Positions 1 through 6,968 of a stretch of DNA of 12,666 nt are shown here, piece by piece; the stretch's first letter is position 1, and each line of letters starts with the position of its first letter. The stretch covers positions 1 to 12,666 of the forward strand of contig CAUFMB010000055.1 in NCBI GenBank assembly GCA_959026535.1, in the 5' to 3' direction. Made by a program: the position numbers and the translations under genes. The notes below the pieces were generated by a model that saw only the letters and a list, made by a program, of their open reading frames with translations, had not been told where the DNA came from and ran no database searches. The DNA is from an uncultured Collinsella sp. (GTDB lineage: Bacteria > Actinomycetota > Coriobacteriia > Coriobacteriales > Coriobacteriaceae).

Positions 1-60
1 GGCTCTCAATGTTTTTATGTCCTGCTCATATCGTCTATGCCGACAGCGGGGGACACTCCT

Positions 61-116
61 TAGTCGTTGGGGACGTTCTTAAACGACTAGTCATTCAAGA
101 ACGTTCCCAATGACTA
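61..116. repeat. 56-bp near-perfect palindrome upstream of recQ
   Basis: Positions i and 177-i are complementary across the whole element, centred on ACTAGT (86-91). Only four of 28 pairs fail: two G/T and two A/C, all explicable as single transitions. The arms contain GGGGACGTTCTT (69-80) and its partner AAGAACGTTCCC. Each half can also fold on itself: TAGTCGTT (61-68) pairs with AACGACTA (82-89), and TAGTCATT (88-95) pairs with AATGACTA (109-116), with the differing base compensated on both sides. No T-run follows on either strand, so it does not look like a terminator. It resembles a REP-type or cruciform-forming mobile repeat. The name is inference; the symmetry is seen. Confidence 0.8.
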
Positions 117-169
117 CCCGCAGAATGAGCGTGGCTGACAGCCGGGCGACGCTGGTCCGCGTGGCGGCG

Positions 170-175
170 TATAAT
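170..175 (+). promoter_or_regulatory. Candidate -10 box for recQ
   Basis: A perfect TATAAT lies 31 bp upstream of the recQ ATG in otherwise GC-rich DNA. No good -35 hexamer is seen at 16-18 bp spacing; the CTGACA at 135-140 is too far away. It would start the recQ-GntR transcript near position 182. Confidence 0.5.
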
Positions 176-206
176 CGGCGGCAGATGACTTGGACGTTAG
201 GAAATC

Positions 207-2186
207 ATGACCGATAGCATGCAGCAGATGGCGCTCGACACGCTCGGCGCCTATTTTGGCTACACCTCGTTTCGCCCGGGGCAGGACCGCATGGTGGATG
301 CGATTCTTGCCGGCCGCGATGCGCTCGGCGTTATGCCCACGGGCGCCGGCAAGTCCATTTGCTACCAGGTGCCTGCGCTTATGCTGCCCGGCATCACCTT
401 TGTGGTGAGCCCGTTGCTGTCGCTTATGGAGGACCAGACCCGCGCACTGCTCGCGGCGGGTGCGCGCCCCAGTTATCTCAACTCCAGCCTTACCCCGGCC
501 CAGCAAAATACCGTGCTCAAGCGGGCGCGCGAGGGCCGTTATCAGCTTATGTATGTGGCGCCCGAGCGCCTGCTCGAACCGCGCTTTTTAGCCTTTGCGC
601 AGGAGGCCGCGGCCGACGGCGGCATAGGCGTGCCACTCGTGGCCATTGACGAGGCTCACTGCGTGAGCCAGTGGGGCCAGGATTTCCGTCCCGCTTACCT
701 GCAGATTCGTGAGTTTATCGATTCGCTGCCGCGGCGCCCCATCGTGGCGGCCTTTACCGCCACGGCGACCGAGCGTGTACGCGCCGATATCCAGCAAATG
801 CTCGGCCTGCAAAACCCGGCGACCGTGGTGACGGGCTTCGACCGCAAGAACCTCTACTTCGGTTGCGAAGAGATGGGCGACAAGGCCAAGACCGCGTGGG
901 TGCGCGACTATGTGATCGCGCATTCGAGTGAGAGCGGCATCGTGTATTGCTCGACCCGCAAGACGGTCGACGCGCTGGCAGGCGAGCTTGCCGAGGCACT
1001 GGGCCCCAGCGGCATTCGCGTGGGCCGCTACCATGCCGGCATGGGCAACGATGCCCGCCGCCAGAGTCAGCGTGCCTTTATCGACGACGACATTCAGGTG
1101 ATGGTTGCCACCAACGCCTTTGGCATGGGTATCGACAAGCCCAACGTGCGCTATGTGATTCACAACAACGTGCCCGAGAGCATCGAGGCGTACTACCAAG
1201 AGGCAGGCCGCGCTGGCCGCGATGGCGATCCGGCCAGCTGTCACTTGCTGTGGAACGGTAACGATTTTCGCATGCGCCGCTTTTTGATCGACCGCGGCGA
1301 TGCGGCCGACGAGGCGCTTGACGACGAGCAGCGCGCGTGGGCGCTCCAGAACCGTTATCGCCTGCTCAGCCAGATGGAGGGCTACTGCAATACCACCGGC
1401 TGCCTGCGCGAATACATGCTGCGCTACTTTGGCGACGAGGCCGCGGCCGAGCATGCGGTTGCGGCTGCTGCGGGCGGCACCGCAGACGACGCCGAGGGCT
1501 GCGGCAACTGCAGCAACTGTCTCACGCAGTTCGAGGTCGAGGACGTCACCGATATGGCCCGCGCCGCTGTGCGCTATGTGGCCACGCGTCCCATGCGCTT
1601 TGGCAAGTCGCTGATCGCCGATGTGCTTCACGGCGGCAACACCGAGCGCATTCGCCAGATGCATCTGGACGAGGACTGCGGCTACGGTGAGCTGTCGAGC
1701 GAATCGGTCGGGCGCATCAAGGACATCATCGGCCAGCTGTGCGGCCGTGGCTACCTTGCCACCTCGCAGGGGCAGTACCCGGTCGTGGGGCTGGGCCCGC
1801 GTGCCACCGAGGTTGAGGACGAGGCGTTCGCCTTTACCGTTAAGCGTCGTGCATCCAAGCGCAAGGCCTCGGCCCGCGCCCGCCGCGCCGTCGATCTGCT
1901 GCGCGAGGAGGCCGAGCTGGATCATCGCCCGCGCGTGGGCGACGATGCCGAGCTGTTCGAGCGCCTGCGTGCCCTGCGCAAGGAGATTTCGACCGAGCTG
2001 GAGATGGCGCCGTACATGGTCTTTTCCGACAAGGCCCTGCGCGGCCTGTGCCGCCTGCGCCCACAGACACGCGACGAGCTGATCCAGGTCAACGGCATTG
2101 GCGAGAAAAAGGCCGACGCCTTTGGCGAGCAGTTTATGGCGGCGATTGAAGAGTTTGAGTCCGAGCGTGCGCGGGATGGAGCGTAA
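207..2186 (+). CDS. recQ: ATP-dependent DNA helicase RecQ
   Basis: This is a 3'-5' superfamily 2 DNA helicase of recombination and replication-fork repair, acting in the cytoplasm. Visible in order (659 aa): motif 0 FRPGQ (22-26), Walker A MPTGAGKS (43-50), DEAH box (148-151) followed by the aromatic-rich loop SQWGQDFRP, motif VI QEAGRAGRDG (331-340), a zinc-binding segment with C399, C432, C435 and C438, the RQC winged helix (about 440-555) and a C-terminal HRDC domain (about 575-650). The domain order and length match full-length RecQ. The gap between the first and second zinc cysteines is 32 residues, longer than the 16 in E. coli RecQ, and is filled by an Ala-rich loop (about 410-428). 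The ATG at 207 has AGGA at 199-202; ATG 219 is a weaker alternative. The stop lies two bases before the next gene, so the two are probably cotranscribed. Confidence 0.97.
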   Translation: MTDSMQQMALDTLGAYFGYTSFRPGQDRMVDAILAGRDALGVMPTGAGKSICYQVPALMLPGITFVVSPLLSLMEDQTRALLAAGARPSYLNSSLTPAQQNTVLKRAREGRYQLMYVAPERLLEPRFLAFAQEAAADGGIGVPLVAIDEAHCVSQWGQDFRPAYLQIREFIDSLPRRPIVAAFTATATERVRADIQQMLGLQNPATVVTGFDRKNLYFGCEEMGDKAKTAWVRDYVIAHSSESGIVYCSTRKTVDALAGELAEALGPSGIRVGRYHAGMGNDARRQSQRAFIDDDIQVMVATNAFGMGIDKPNVRYVIHNNVPESIEAYYQEAGRAGRDGDPASCHLLWNGNDFRMRRFLIDRGDAADEALDDEQRAWALQNRYRLLSQMEGYCNTTGCLREYMLRYFGDEAAAEHAVAAAAGGTADDAEGCGNCSNCLTQFEVEDVTDMARAAVRYVATRPMRFGKSLIADVLHGGNTERIRQMHLDEDCGYGELSSESVGRIKDIIGQLCGRGYLATSQGQYPVVGLGPRATEVEDEAFAFTVKRRASKRKASARARRAVDLLREEAELDHRPRVGDDAELFERLRALRKEISTELEMAPYMVFSDKALRGLCRLRPQTRDELIQVNGIGEKKADAFGEQFMAAIEEFESERARDGA

Positions 2187-2188
2187 CG

Positions 2189-2953
2189 ATGGTAGCCGAT
2201 AGCAAGACCGAACGTTCCGAGCGCGCCGAGGTGCCCGCCGTGCCGCTGTACCAGCAGGTCATGGACGACCTAAAGGGCGAGATCGCGCGCGGCGTGTACC
2301 CTGCCGGCTCGCGCATCCCTGCCGAGATGGAGCTCGCGAAGTCCTACGGCGTGGGGCGCATCACCGTGCGCCGTGCCATCGAGGAGCTGTCGCGTGCGGG
2401 GTATCTCAACCGCCAGCAGGGGAGGGGCACCTTTGTGTGCGCCCCCAAGCTCAAGCGCAAGATTCGCCAGAAGGGTGACGTCCAGAGCTTTACTGAGGGT
2501 TGTGCTGCCAACGACATGGTGCCGGGTGCGCGTCTGGTGTCGCGCACGGTGGTCGCGGCGACGCACGAGGATGCGGCGTTCTTTGGCGTGGAGCCCGGCT
2601 GCGAGCTTATCGTGGTCGAGCGCGTGCGCACGGCCGACGGCATCCCCGTCATGCTCGAGAACAACGCCTTTGTGCTCGCCGACCATCCCTACCTGCAGAC
2701 GCTGGTCGACGAGGACCTCACCGATAACTCAATCTTTGCGCTCGTTGCCGAGCATTCGGGTCGCGCGCCGCTCAAGTCCGACCCCTGCACCGTGGAGATT
2801 GCGCTTGCCGATACTCAGACGGCCCCGCTGCTGGAGGTGCCGGTCGGCGAGCCTCTCTTCTATATGGAGGCCTACTTTACCGACGCCGGCGGGCGCCCTC
2901 TACTGCTCGGCCGCCAAAAGATCGTGGGCTCGCGCTACGTCTTCGACATCTAA
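2189..2953 (+). CDS. GntR-family (HutC/UTRA) transcriptional regulator
   Basis: This is a one-component DNA-binding regulator, predicted to sense a small sugar-phosphate or amino-sugar ligand. The N-terminal winged helix-turn-helix (about 17-84) shows the GntR pattern: PLYQQV, G-YPAGSRIPAE, the recognition helix around GVGRITVRRAIEELSRAGYL (54-73) and the wing GRGTFV (78-83). The UTRA effector domain covers about 100-250, with the ERVRTADGIPVMLENN strand pair at 144-159. Its 254 aa are typical of the family. GGAG (2178-2181), inside the end of recQ, lies 7 nt before the ATG. The gene is cotranscribed with recQ by position, but the gene after it is a FrlB-like deglycase with its own promoter bracketed by repeats, so that gene is the more likely target. 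The ligand is inferred from the neighbour, not from the sequence. Confidence 0.93.
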   Translation: MVADSKTERSERAEVPAVPLYQQVMDDLKGEIARGVYPAGSRIPAEMELAKSYGVGRITVRRAIEELSRAGYLNRQQGRGTFVCAPKLKRKIRQKGDVQSFTEGCAANDMVPGARLVSRTVVAATHEDAAFFGVEPGCELIVVERVRTADGIPVMLENNAFVLADHPYLQTLVDEDLTDNSIFALVAEHSGRAPLKSDPCTVEIALADTQTAPLLEVPVGEPLFYMEAYFTDAGGRPLLLGRQKIVGSRYVFDI

Positions 2954-2962
2954 CGTCCACAG

Positions 2963-3043
2963 ATAGAACAACATAGAACAAATTTGCAGAGATGACTTCA
3001 CGGGCGTTGTTACACGTGCTATAAATAGGACAACATAGAACGA
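2963..3043 (+). promoter_or_regulatory. Paired 19-bp direct repeats, candidate operators
   Basis: ATAGAACAACATAGAACAA (2963-2981) and ATAGGACAACATAGAACGA (3025-3043) match at 17 of 19 positions. Each contains two tandem ATAGRAC units 10 bp apart, and the two copies are 62 bp apart, close to six helical turns. The first lies about 15 bp upstream of the predicted -35, and the second overlaps the -10 edge and the likely start site. This is the geometry of a two-operator or looping repression site. The GntR/UTRA protein encoded just upstream is the obvious candidate binder (inference; GntR sites are more often palindromic). Confidence 0.55.
2997..3025 (+). promoter_or_regulatory. Promoter of the SIS deglycase gene
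   Basis: TTCACG (2997-3002) and TATAAA (3020-3025) are separated by exactly 17 bp. The start site would fall near 3032, leaving a leader of about 65 nt. This gives the deglycase gene a transcription start independent of the recQ-GntR transcript. Confidence 0.55.
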
Positions 3044-3063
3044 CAGCAGGTACGAGCTGTCGT
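3040..3063 (+). other. Leader hairpin before the SIS gene
   Basis: ACGACAGC (3040-3047) pairs perfectly with GCTGTCGT (3056-3063) around an 8-nt loop. It lies in the predicted 5' leader just downstream of the second 19-bp repeat and 18 nt before the AAGGAGG ribosome binding site (3082-3088). It has no T-run, so it could be an mRNA-stability hairpin or be without function. Confidence 0.4.
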
Positions 3064-3097
3064 CGTTCAAAGCCGCCCCACAAGGAGGAGCATCAGC

Positions 3098-4066
3098 ATG
3101 AACGCACATGATCTGGTTCAGGAAATCATCGAGCGCAAGGGCAAGATCGAGAATGTCTTTTGGATCGCTTGTGGCGGTTCGATGATCGACCTGATGCCGG
3201 CCAACGAACTGCTCAAGCGCGAGGCCACCACGTTTACCTCGACGGTCTACACGGCGCGCGAGTTTTGCCTGATGGCCCCCAAGAGCCTTGGCGAGAAGTC
3301 GCTCGTTATTGCCTGCAGCCACAGCGGCAACACGCAAGAGGTTGTCGACGGCTGCGAGATGGCGCTGGCCGCCGGTGCCGAAGTCGTTGCCCTCACCGAC
3401 TGCGAGGGCTCCAAGATCGATAACGGCAAGTGGACCACCTGGGTCTATCCGTGGGGTGAGGGCGTGTCGCAGGCCGAGGTACCGCAGGGCATTGGCGCTC
3501 TGATCGCCGCCGAGTTGCTCGACCAGCAGGAAGGCTACGAGTCACTCGCCGACATGTATGAGGGCCTCAAGCAGATGGATGCGCTGCTGCCCGCCGCCCG
3601 TGAGAAGGTCAACGCCGAGCTGGGCGCCCGCTTTGCCGAGCTCTGCCAGCAGCACAAGTTCTTCTATATCCTGGGTTCCGGCCCCAACTTTAGCCAGACC
3701 TACGCCATGGCCATCTGCTCGCTCATGGAGATGCAGTGGCAGCACTGCTGCTATATCCACTCCGGCGAGTACTTCCACGGCCCGTTCGAAGCCACCGAGC
3801 CCGGCGTGTTCTACTTTGTGCAACTCGGATCGGGCGAGTGCCGCCCCATGGAGGAGCGCGCGCTGGCGTTCCTCAACACGCACACCGATACCGTCATGGT
3901 GCTCGATGCGCTCGAGTACGGCGTGGGTGAAGTGCCTGCCAGCGTGCGTTCGTACCTGGAGCCGATCTTCTTCTACGCGATGAGCTGCGAACTGCGTGCC
4001 GCCCGCGGCAAGGTGTTCGACCACAGCCCCGAGATTCGTCGCTACATGGGCATCGAGCAGTACTAG
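3098..4066 (+). CDS. SIS-domain sugar-phosphate deglycase/isomerase, FrlB-like
   Basis: This protein has two SIS (sugar isomerase) domains of the family that includes FrlB, the fructoselysine-6-phosphate deglycase, and related glucoselysine and fructose-asparagine deglycases. The first SIS half shows ACGGSMIDL (24-32) and the phosphate-binding CSHSGNTQE (73-81). The second carries HSGEYFHGPFE (221-231), equivalent to the ESGEF-HGPLE motif of FrlB. The C-terminus DHSPEIRRYMGIEQY matches the FrlB ending DHNPDERRYYGGLVEY. Its 322 aa compare with about 340 for FrlB. AAGGAGG (3082-3088) lies 9 nt before the ATG. It is predicted to split a phosphorylated Amadori compound into a hexose-6-phosphate and an amine in the cytosol. 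No kinase or transporter gene is adjacent, so the substrate is unknown. GlmS-like isomerase activity is less likely because there is no glutaminase domain. Confidence 0.85.
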   Translation: MNAHDLVQEIIERKGKIENVFWIACGGSMIDLMPANELLKREATTFTSTVYTAREFCLMAPKSLGEKSLVIACSHSGNTQEVVDGCEMALAAGAEVVALTDCEGSKIDNGKWTTWVYPWGEGVSQAEVPQGIGALIAAELLDQQEGYESLADMYEGLKQMDALLPAAREKVNAELGARFAELCQQHKFFYILGSGPNFSQTYAMAICSLMEMQWQHCCYIHSGEYFHGPFEATEPGVFYFVQLGSGECRPMEERALAFLNTHTDTVMVLDALEYGVGEVPASVRSYLEPIFFYAMSCELRAARGKVFDHSPEIRRYMGIEQY

Positions 4067-4115
4067 GTAACGGGGAAAGCATTCACCTTCGATTCGCAAG
4101 CGTGTCGTGTGAGTC

Positions 4116-4156
4116 AAAAAGCGGGCCGTGCCGGGGATTTCCGGCGCGGCCCGCTT
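4116..4156 (-). terminator. Rho-independent terminator of the dehydrogenase gene
   Basis: A 16-bp stem (4119-4134 with 4141-4156, one G/T pair) encloses a 6-nt loop. Read on the minus strand, the GC-rich stem runs into TTTTT (4120-4116). It begins about 40 bp past the stop of the minus-strand dehydrogenase. On the plus strand the stem is followed by TTGG only, so it is at best a weak terminator for the SIS gene. Confidence 0.9.
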
Positions 4157-4197
4157 GGTATCGCGCTTAGATTCGCAAGGTTGCGGCGATTGACGGC

Positions 4198-5175
4198 CTA
4201 CTTGCCGACAACGCCCTCGGCATCCCACCAGTCGAGCTGGGCGATGTTGTCGCGGATGTGCTGACAGCTCTTGTGGAAGCCCTCGAGCTCGTGCTCGGAC
4301 AGGTCGAGCGTGTAGACCTCCTCGACGCCCTCGGCGCCGATCACGCACGGCAGGGAGGTAAAGATACCCTCCTCGCCATACTGGCCGGTCATGAGCGTGG
4401 ATGCCGAAAGCACGGCATGCTCGTTGTGCAGTACGGCGGCGCAAACGCGCGCGGCGGAGTTGGCGACGGCGTACTCGGTGCACTGTTTGCCCTGGTAGGT
4501 TACGTAGCCGCCCTTGCGTGCGAGCTCCTCGACCTCCATGTGGTCAAAGGCGTACTTGTCGGGGTTCTCGGCCTGAAGCTCGTTAAGGCTCTTGCCGGCG
4601 ATGGTTGCGGCCTTAAAGGCGGCCAGCTGGCTAAAGCCGTGCTCGCCGATCATGTAGGCGTCGATGGACTTGGGGCTCACGCCGACCTTCTTGGAGATCT
4701 CGGTGCGCAGGCGGGCGGAGTCCAGGCCGCAGCCCGAGCCGATGATCTTCTTGGGATCGTAGCCGGTCAGGTGCCACAGCTCGGTGCACACGACGTCGCA
4801 GGGGTTGGAGATGCTCACGAAGATGCCATCAAAGCCGGCTTCGACGATGCGCTTGGCAAAGGTGCGGGCGGCGTCGGTGGTAAAGAACAGCTCGCCGTCG
4901 CGGTTGCCGGCGGCCAGCGCGACCTTGCCGGCGGCGTTGACGATGACGTCGCAGCAGGCAAGCTCCTCGTAGTGGTCGTAGCAGTTGACGATCTTGGTGT
5001 TGTACGGGACAAACGAAAGGGAGTCGCGCAGGTCCTGGACCTCGGACGTCACCTTGGCCTCGTTGATATCGCACAGGTACAGCTCATCGGCAATGCCCTG
5101 CATGAGCAGGCTGTTGGCGACATGTGCTCCTACGTGGCCCTGGCCGACCACACCGATCTTACGCGTCTGGTACAT
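4198..5175 (-). CDS. L-lactate / L-2-hydroxyacid dehydrogenase (LDH/MDH superfamily)
   Basis: This is an NAD-dependent cytosolic enzyme that interconverts a 2-oxoacid and an L-2-hydroxyacid. Visible in 325 aa: Rossmann glycines GQGHVG (11-16), Asp36 at the end of strand 2 (NAD rather than NADP), SNP (123-125), the catalytic pair D152/R155 in LDSAR, and catalytic His179 in GEHG. These correspond to Asn140, Asp168, Arg171 and His195 of classical LDH. The substrate loop (about 82-97) is short and lacks the classical LDH (GxRQxxGESR) or MDH (RKPGMxR) signature; R92 is its only arginine. By eye the protein resembles Lactobacillus L-2-hydroxyisocaproate dehydrogenase (shared EE-ARKGG and NGK/QGK segments), so substrates bulkier than pyruvate are possible. 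GAAAGGA lies 7 nt before the ATG. Confidence 0.88.
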   Translation of the reverse strand: MYQTRKIGVVGQGHVGAHVANSLLMQGIADELYLCDINEAKVTSEVQDLRDSLSFVPYNTKIVNCYDHYEELACCDVIVNAAGKVALAAGNRDGELFFTTDAARTFAKRIVEAGFDGIFVSISNPCDVVCTELWHLTGYDPKKIIGSGCGLDSARLRTEISKKVGVSPKSIDAYMIGEHGFSQLAAFKAATIAGKSLNELQAENPDKYAFDHMEVEELARKGGYVTYQGKQCTEYAVANSAARVCAAVLHNEHAVLSASTLMTGQYGEEGIFTSLPCVIGAEGVEEVYTLDLSEHELEGFHKSCQHIRDNIAQLDWWDAEGVVGK

Positions 5176-5212
5176 ATACGTATCCTTTCGGCCGAGTTAT
5201 TCGCGTCGAACC

Positions 5213-5241
5213 ATTGTAGCGTCCTGCTGCCACTTTGCTAG
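5213..5241 (-). promoter_or_regulatory. Candidate promoter of the dehydrogenase gene
   Basis: Read on the minus strand, TACAAT (5218-5213) lies 17 bp from a weak -35 CTAGCA (5241-5236), about 38 bp upstream of the ATG. Only the -10 box is convincing. Confidence 0.4.
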
Positions 5242-5252
5242 GCTAAAGCGCT

Positions 5253-5288
5253 GTAGATTTTTGGGACATACCTTAATCTCTACTTTTG
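5253..5288 (+). repeat. Degenerate copy of the dispersed hairpin repeat
   Basis: This 36-bp stretch matches the minus strand of 7297-7332 at 30 of 36 positions without gaps, including 17 identical bases from GTAGATTTTTGGGACAT. In this copy the stem is largely destroyed; only GTAGA (5253-5257) and TCTAC (5279-5283) still pair. It lies between the divergent dehydrogenase and metA genes, upstream of both promoters. It looks like a decayed member of an intergenic repeat family. Confidence 0.75.
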
Positions 5289-5386
5289 GAGTGATTTGGG
5301 CCGCTGACGGCATCGCCGGGCGATGTGCTCGCGCGGATGGCGCTGGTCGTTGTACCATAGCTGCAACTGACTCGTAAGGAGCATCC

Positions 5387-6313
5387 ATGCCCATTCGCAT
5401 CCCCGACGCCCTCCCTGCCGCTGCGCAGCTCGAGAGCGAGAACATCTTTGTCATGACCGAGTACCGCGCGCTGCACCAGGACATCCGTCCGCTGCGCGTG
5501 CTCATCCTCAACCTCATGCCCACCAAAATCGCTACCGAGACGCAGATCATGCGCAAGCTCTCCAACACGCCGCTGCAGGTGGAGGTGGACCTGCTGCGCA
5601 CGAAAACGCACGAGGCCACGCACGTGAGCGCCGGCCACCTGGAGACGTTCTACCGCACGTTCGACGACATCCGCGACATCCACTACGACGGCCTGATCAT
5701 CACGGGCGCGCCGGTGGAGCAGATGCCGTTCGAGGAGGTCGACTACTGGCCCGAGCTCTGCCAGATCATGGATTGGTCCACCACGCACGTGCACTCTACG
5801 CTGCACATTTGTTGGGGCGCGCAGGCCGGCCTGTACCATCATTACGGCATCCAGAAGTACGACCTGCCGGCAAAGGCGAGCGGCGTGTTCGAGCATTATC
5901 TGGTGAAGCCGCAAAGCCCGCTGGTCCGCGGCTTTGACGACCGCTTCTATGCCGTACATTCGCGCAACACCGACGTGCGCCGCGAGGACGTGGAGGCCGA
6001 GCCGCAGCTTGAGGTCGTGGCCGTGTCCGACGAGGTGGGCCTGTACATCGTCAAGTCGACCGACAGCCGTCGCTTCTTTGTCTTTGGCCATCCCGAGTAC
6101 GATACCGACACGTTGCGCCTGGAGTACGAGCGCGACGTGAAGCGCGGACTCAACCCGGAGGTGCCGGCGCATTACTTCCCGGGTGACGACCCCACCGCCG
6201 AGCCGCGCAACGTCTGGCGCAGCCAGGCTCAGTTGCTCTACACCAACTGGCTCAACTACTACGTCTACCAGACCACGCCCTACGACCTAGCCCGCGCCGG
6301 CGAGGAGCACTAG
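5387..6313 (+). CDS. metA: Homoserine O-acyltransferase, MetA family (predicted acetyltransferase)
   Basis: This enzyme acylates the hydroxyl of L-homoserine, the committed step from aspartate-family metabolism into methionine. Its 308 aa align almost without gaps with E. coli MetA (309 aa). The catalytic cysteine is C142 in HICWGAQ, and the His/Glu pair is H235/E237 in FGHPEYD, at the same numbers as in E. coli. Residue 111, in TGAPVEQ, is Glu. Work on Bacillus cereus and E. coli MetA identified Glu111 as specifying acetyl-CoA and Gly111 as specifying succinyl-CoA, so this is predicted to make O-acetylhomoserine. AAGGAG (5376-5381) lies 5 nt before the ATG. It is monocistronic and convergent with the folate gene downstream. 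Only a weak -10 (TACCAT, 5353-5358) is seen, with no S-box or other riboswitch. Confidence 0.95.
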   Translation: MPIRIPDALPAAAQLESENIFVMTEYRALHQDIRPLRVLILNLMPTKIATETQIMRKLSNTPLQVEVDLLRTKTHEATHVSAGHLETFYRTFDDIRDIHYDGLIITGAPVEQMPFEEVDYWPELCQIMDWSTTHVHSTLHICWGAQAGLYHHYGIQKYDLPAKASGVFEHYLVKPQSPLVRGFDDRFYAVHSRNTDVRREDVEAEPQLEVVAVSDEVGLYIVKSTDSRRFFVFGHPEYDTDTLRLEYERDVKRGLNPEVPAHYFPGDDPTAEPRNVWRSQAQLLYTNWLNYYVYQTTPYDLARAGEEH

Positions 6314-6355
6314 GCTGCGATGGTACTGCTGTAGCCGTGGCTGATATGGCGGCGA

Positions 6356-6952
6356 TTAGGTGCTGATGATGTGGGGTAGCGGCAGGTCGTGAGCGTCGGT
6401 GGGAACGCGGTCGACACGCTGCTCGTCAAAGGCGATGCCGATGATTTGGCATTCGGGCGAGAGCATGGGCAGGTAGCGGTCGTAGCAACCGCCGCCGTAG
6501 CCCAGGCGCGCGCCGGTTTGGTCGAAGGCCACGAGCGGCACGACGATCATGTCGAGAGCTTCGGCAGGCACGATAGGGAAGTGGTTGCTGTCGATGTCCG
6601 TGGCCGCAAAGGCCCGCGTAGGGTGGGCGATAAACGGAGCCGCGGACGCATCGTCGGCGGCAACTGCCCGCATACACATGCGCTGGCCACAAGCTGCGGC
6701 ATCAATTGCCGAGAGCATGCACGGATAGGCTACGCGCCAGCCGCGCACGGCGGCCGCAGCGGCAAACGCGGCAGGGTCTGCCTCGGAACCCATCGCGGCA
6801 TAGACGGCAACGGTGCGCGGCGCCGCGGCATCCAAGCGGCCCAGCAGCTCAACCAGCCGCGCACAGATATCAGCAGACTTCGCCGCCCGCACATCCAAAT
6901 CAATCGCATCGCGCCGAGCAATCGCCGCCCGTCGCAGCTCAACCTTATCCAT
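6356..6952 (-). CDS. 5-formyltetrahydrofolate cyclo-ligase
   Basis: This enzyme converts 5-formyl-THF to 5,10-methenyl-THF with ATP, returning a storage folate to the one-carbon pool. It is about the usual family size at 198 aa. Seen in sequence: the basic N-terminus KVELRRAAIARR, VPLVAFD (138-144), the signature LGYGGGCYDRYLP (150-162; many homologues have Tyr at the Cys156 position), and the C-terminal P-DAHDLPL-I-T ending. The ATG at 6952 is chosen because a perfect AGGAGG lies 5 nt upstream. A TTG at 6979 would extend the frame by 9 codons but would lie inside the palindrome at 6969-7007 and upstream of that ribosome binding site. The gene converges on metA with 42 bp between the stops and no terminator visible there. 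Confidence 0.93.
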   Translation of the reverse strand: MDKVELRRAAIARRDAIDLDVRAAKSADICARLVELLGRLDAAAPRTVAVYAAMGSEADPAAFAAAAAVRGWRVAYPCMLSAIDAAACGQRMCMRAVAADDASAAPFIAHPTRAFAATDIDSNHFPIVPAEALDMIVVPLVAFDQTGARLGYGGGCYDRYLPMLSPECQIIGIAFDEQRVDRVPTDAHDLPLPHIIST

Positions 6953-6968
6953 CCCAGCCTCCTCTAGC

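Noticed and set aside
588..1925. 445-codon minus-strand open frame inside recQ
   Set aside because: The sense strand carries all RecQ motifs without interruption, and the antisense product has no family features.
5270..5386. SAM or other methionine riboswitch ahead of metA
   Set aside because: The leader is about 30 nt from the best -10 box and shows no multi-helix fold or S-box motif.
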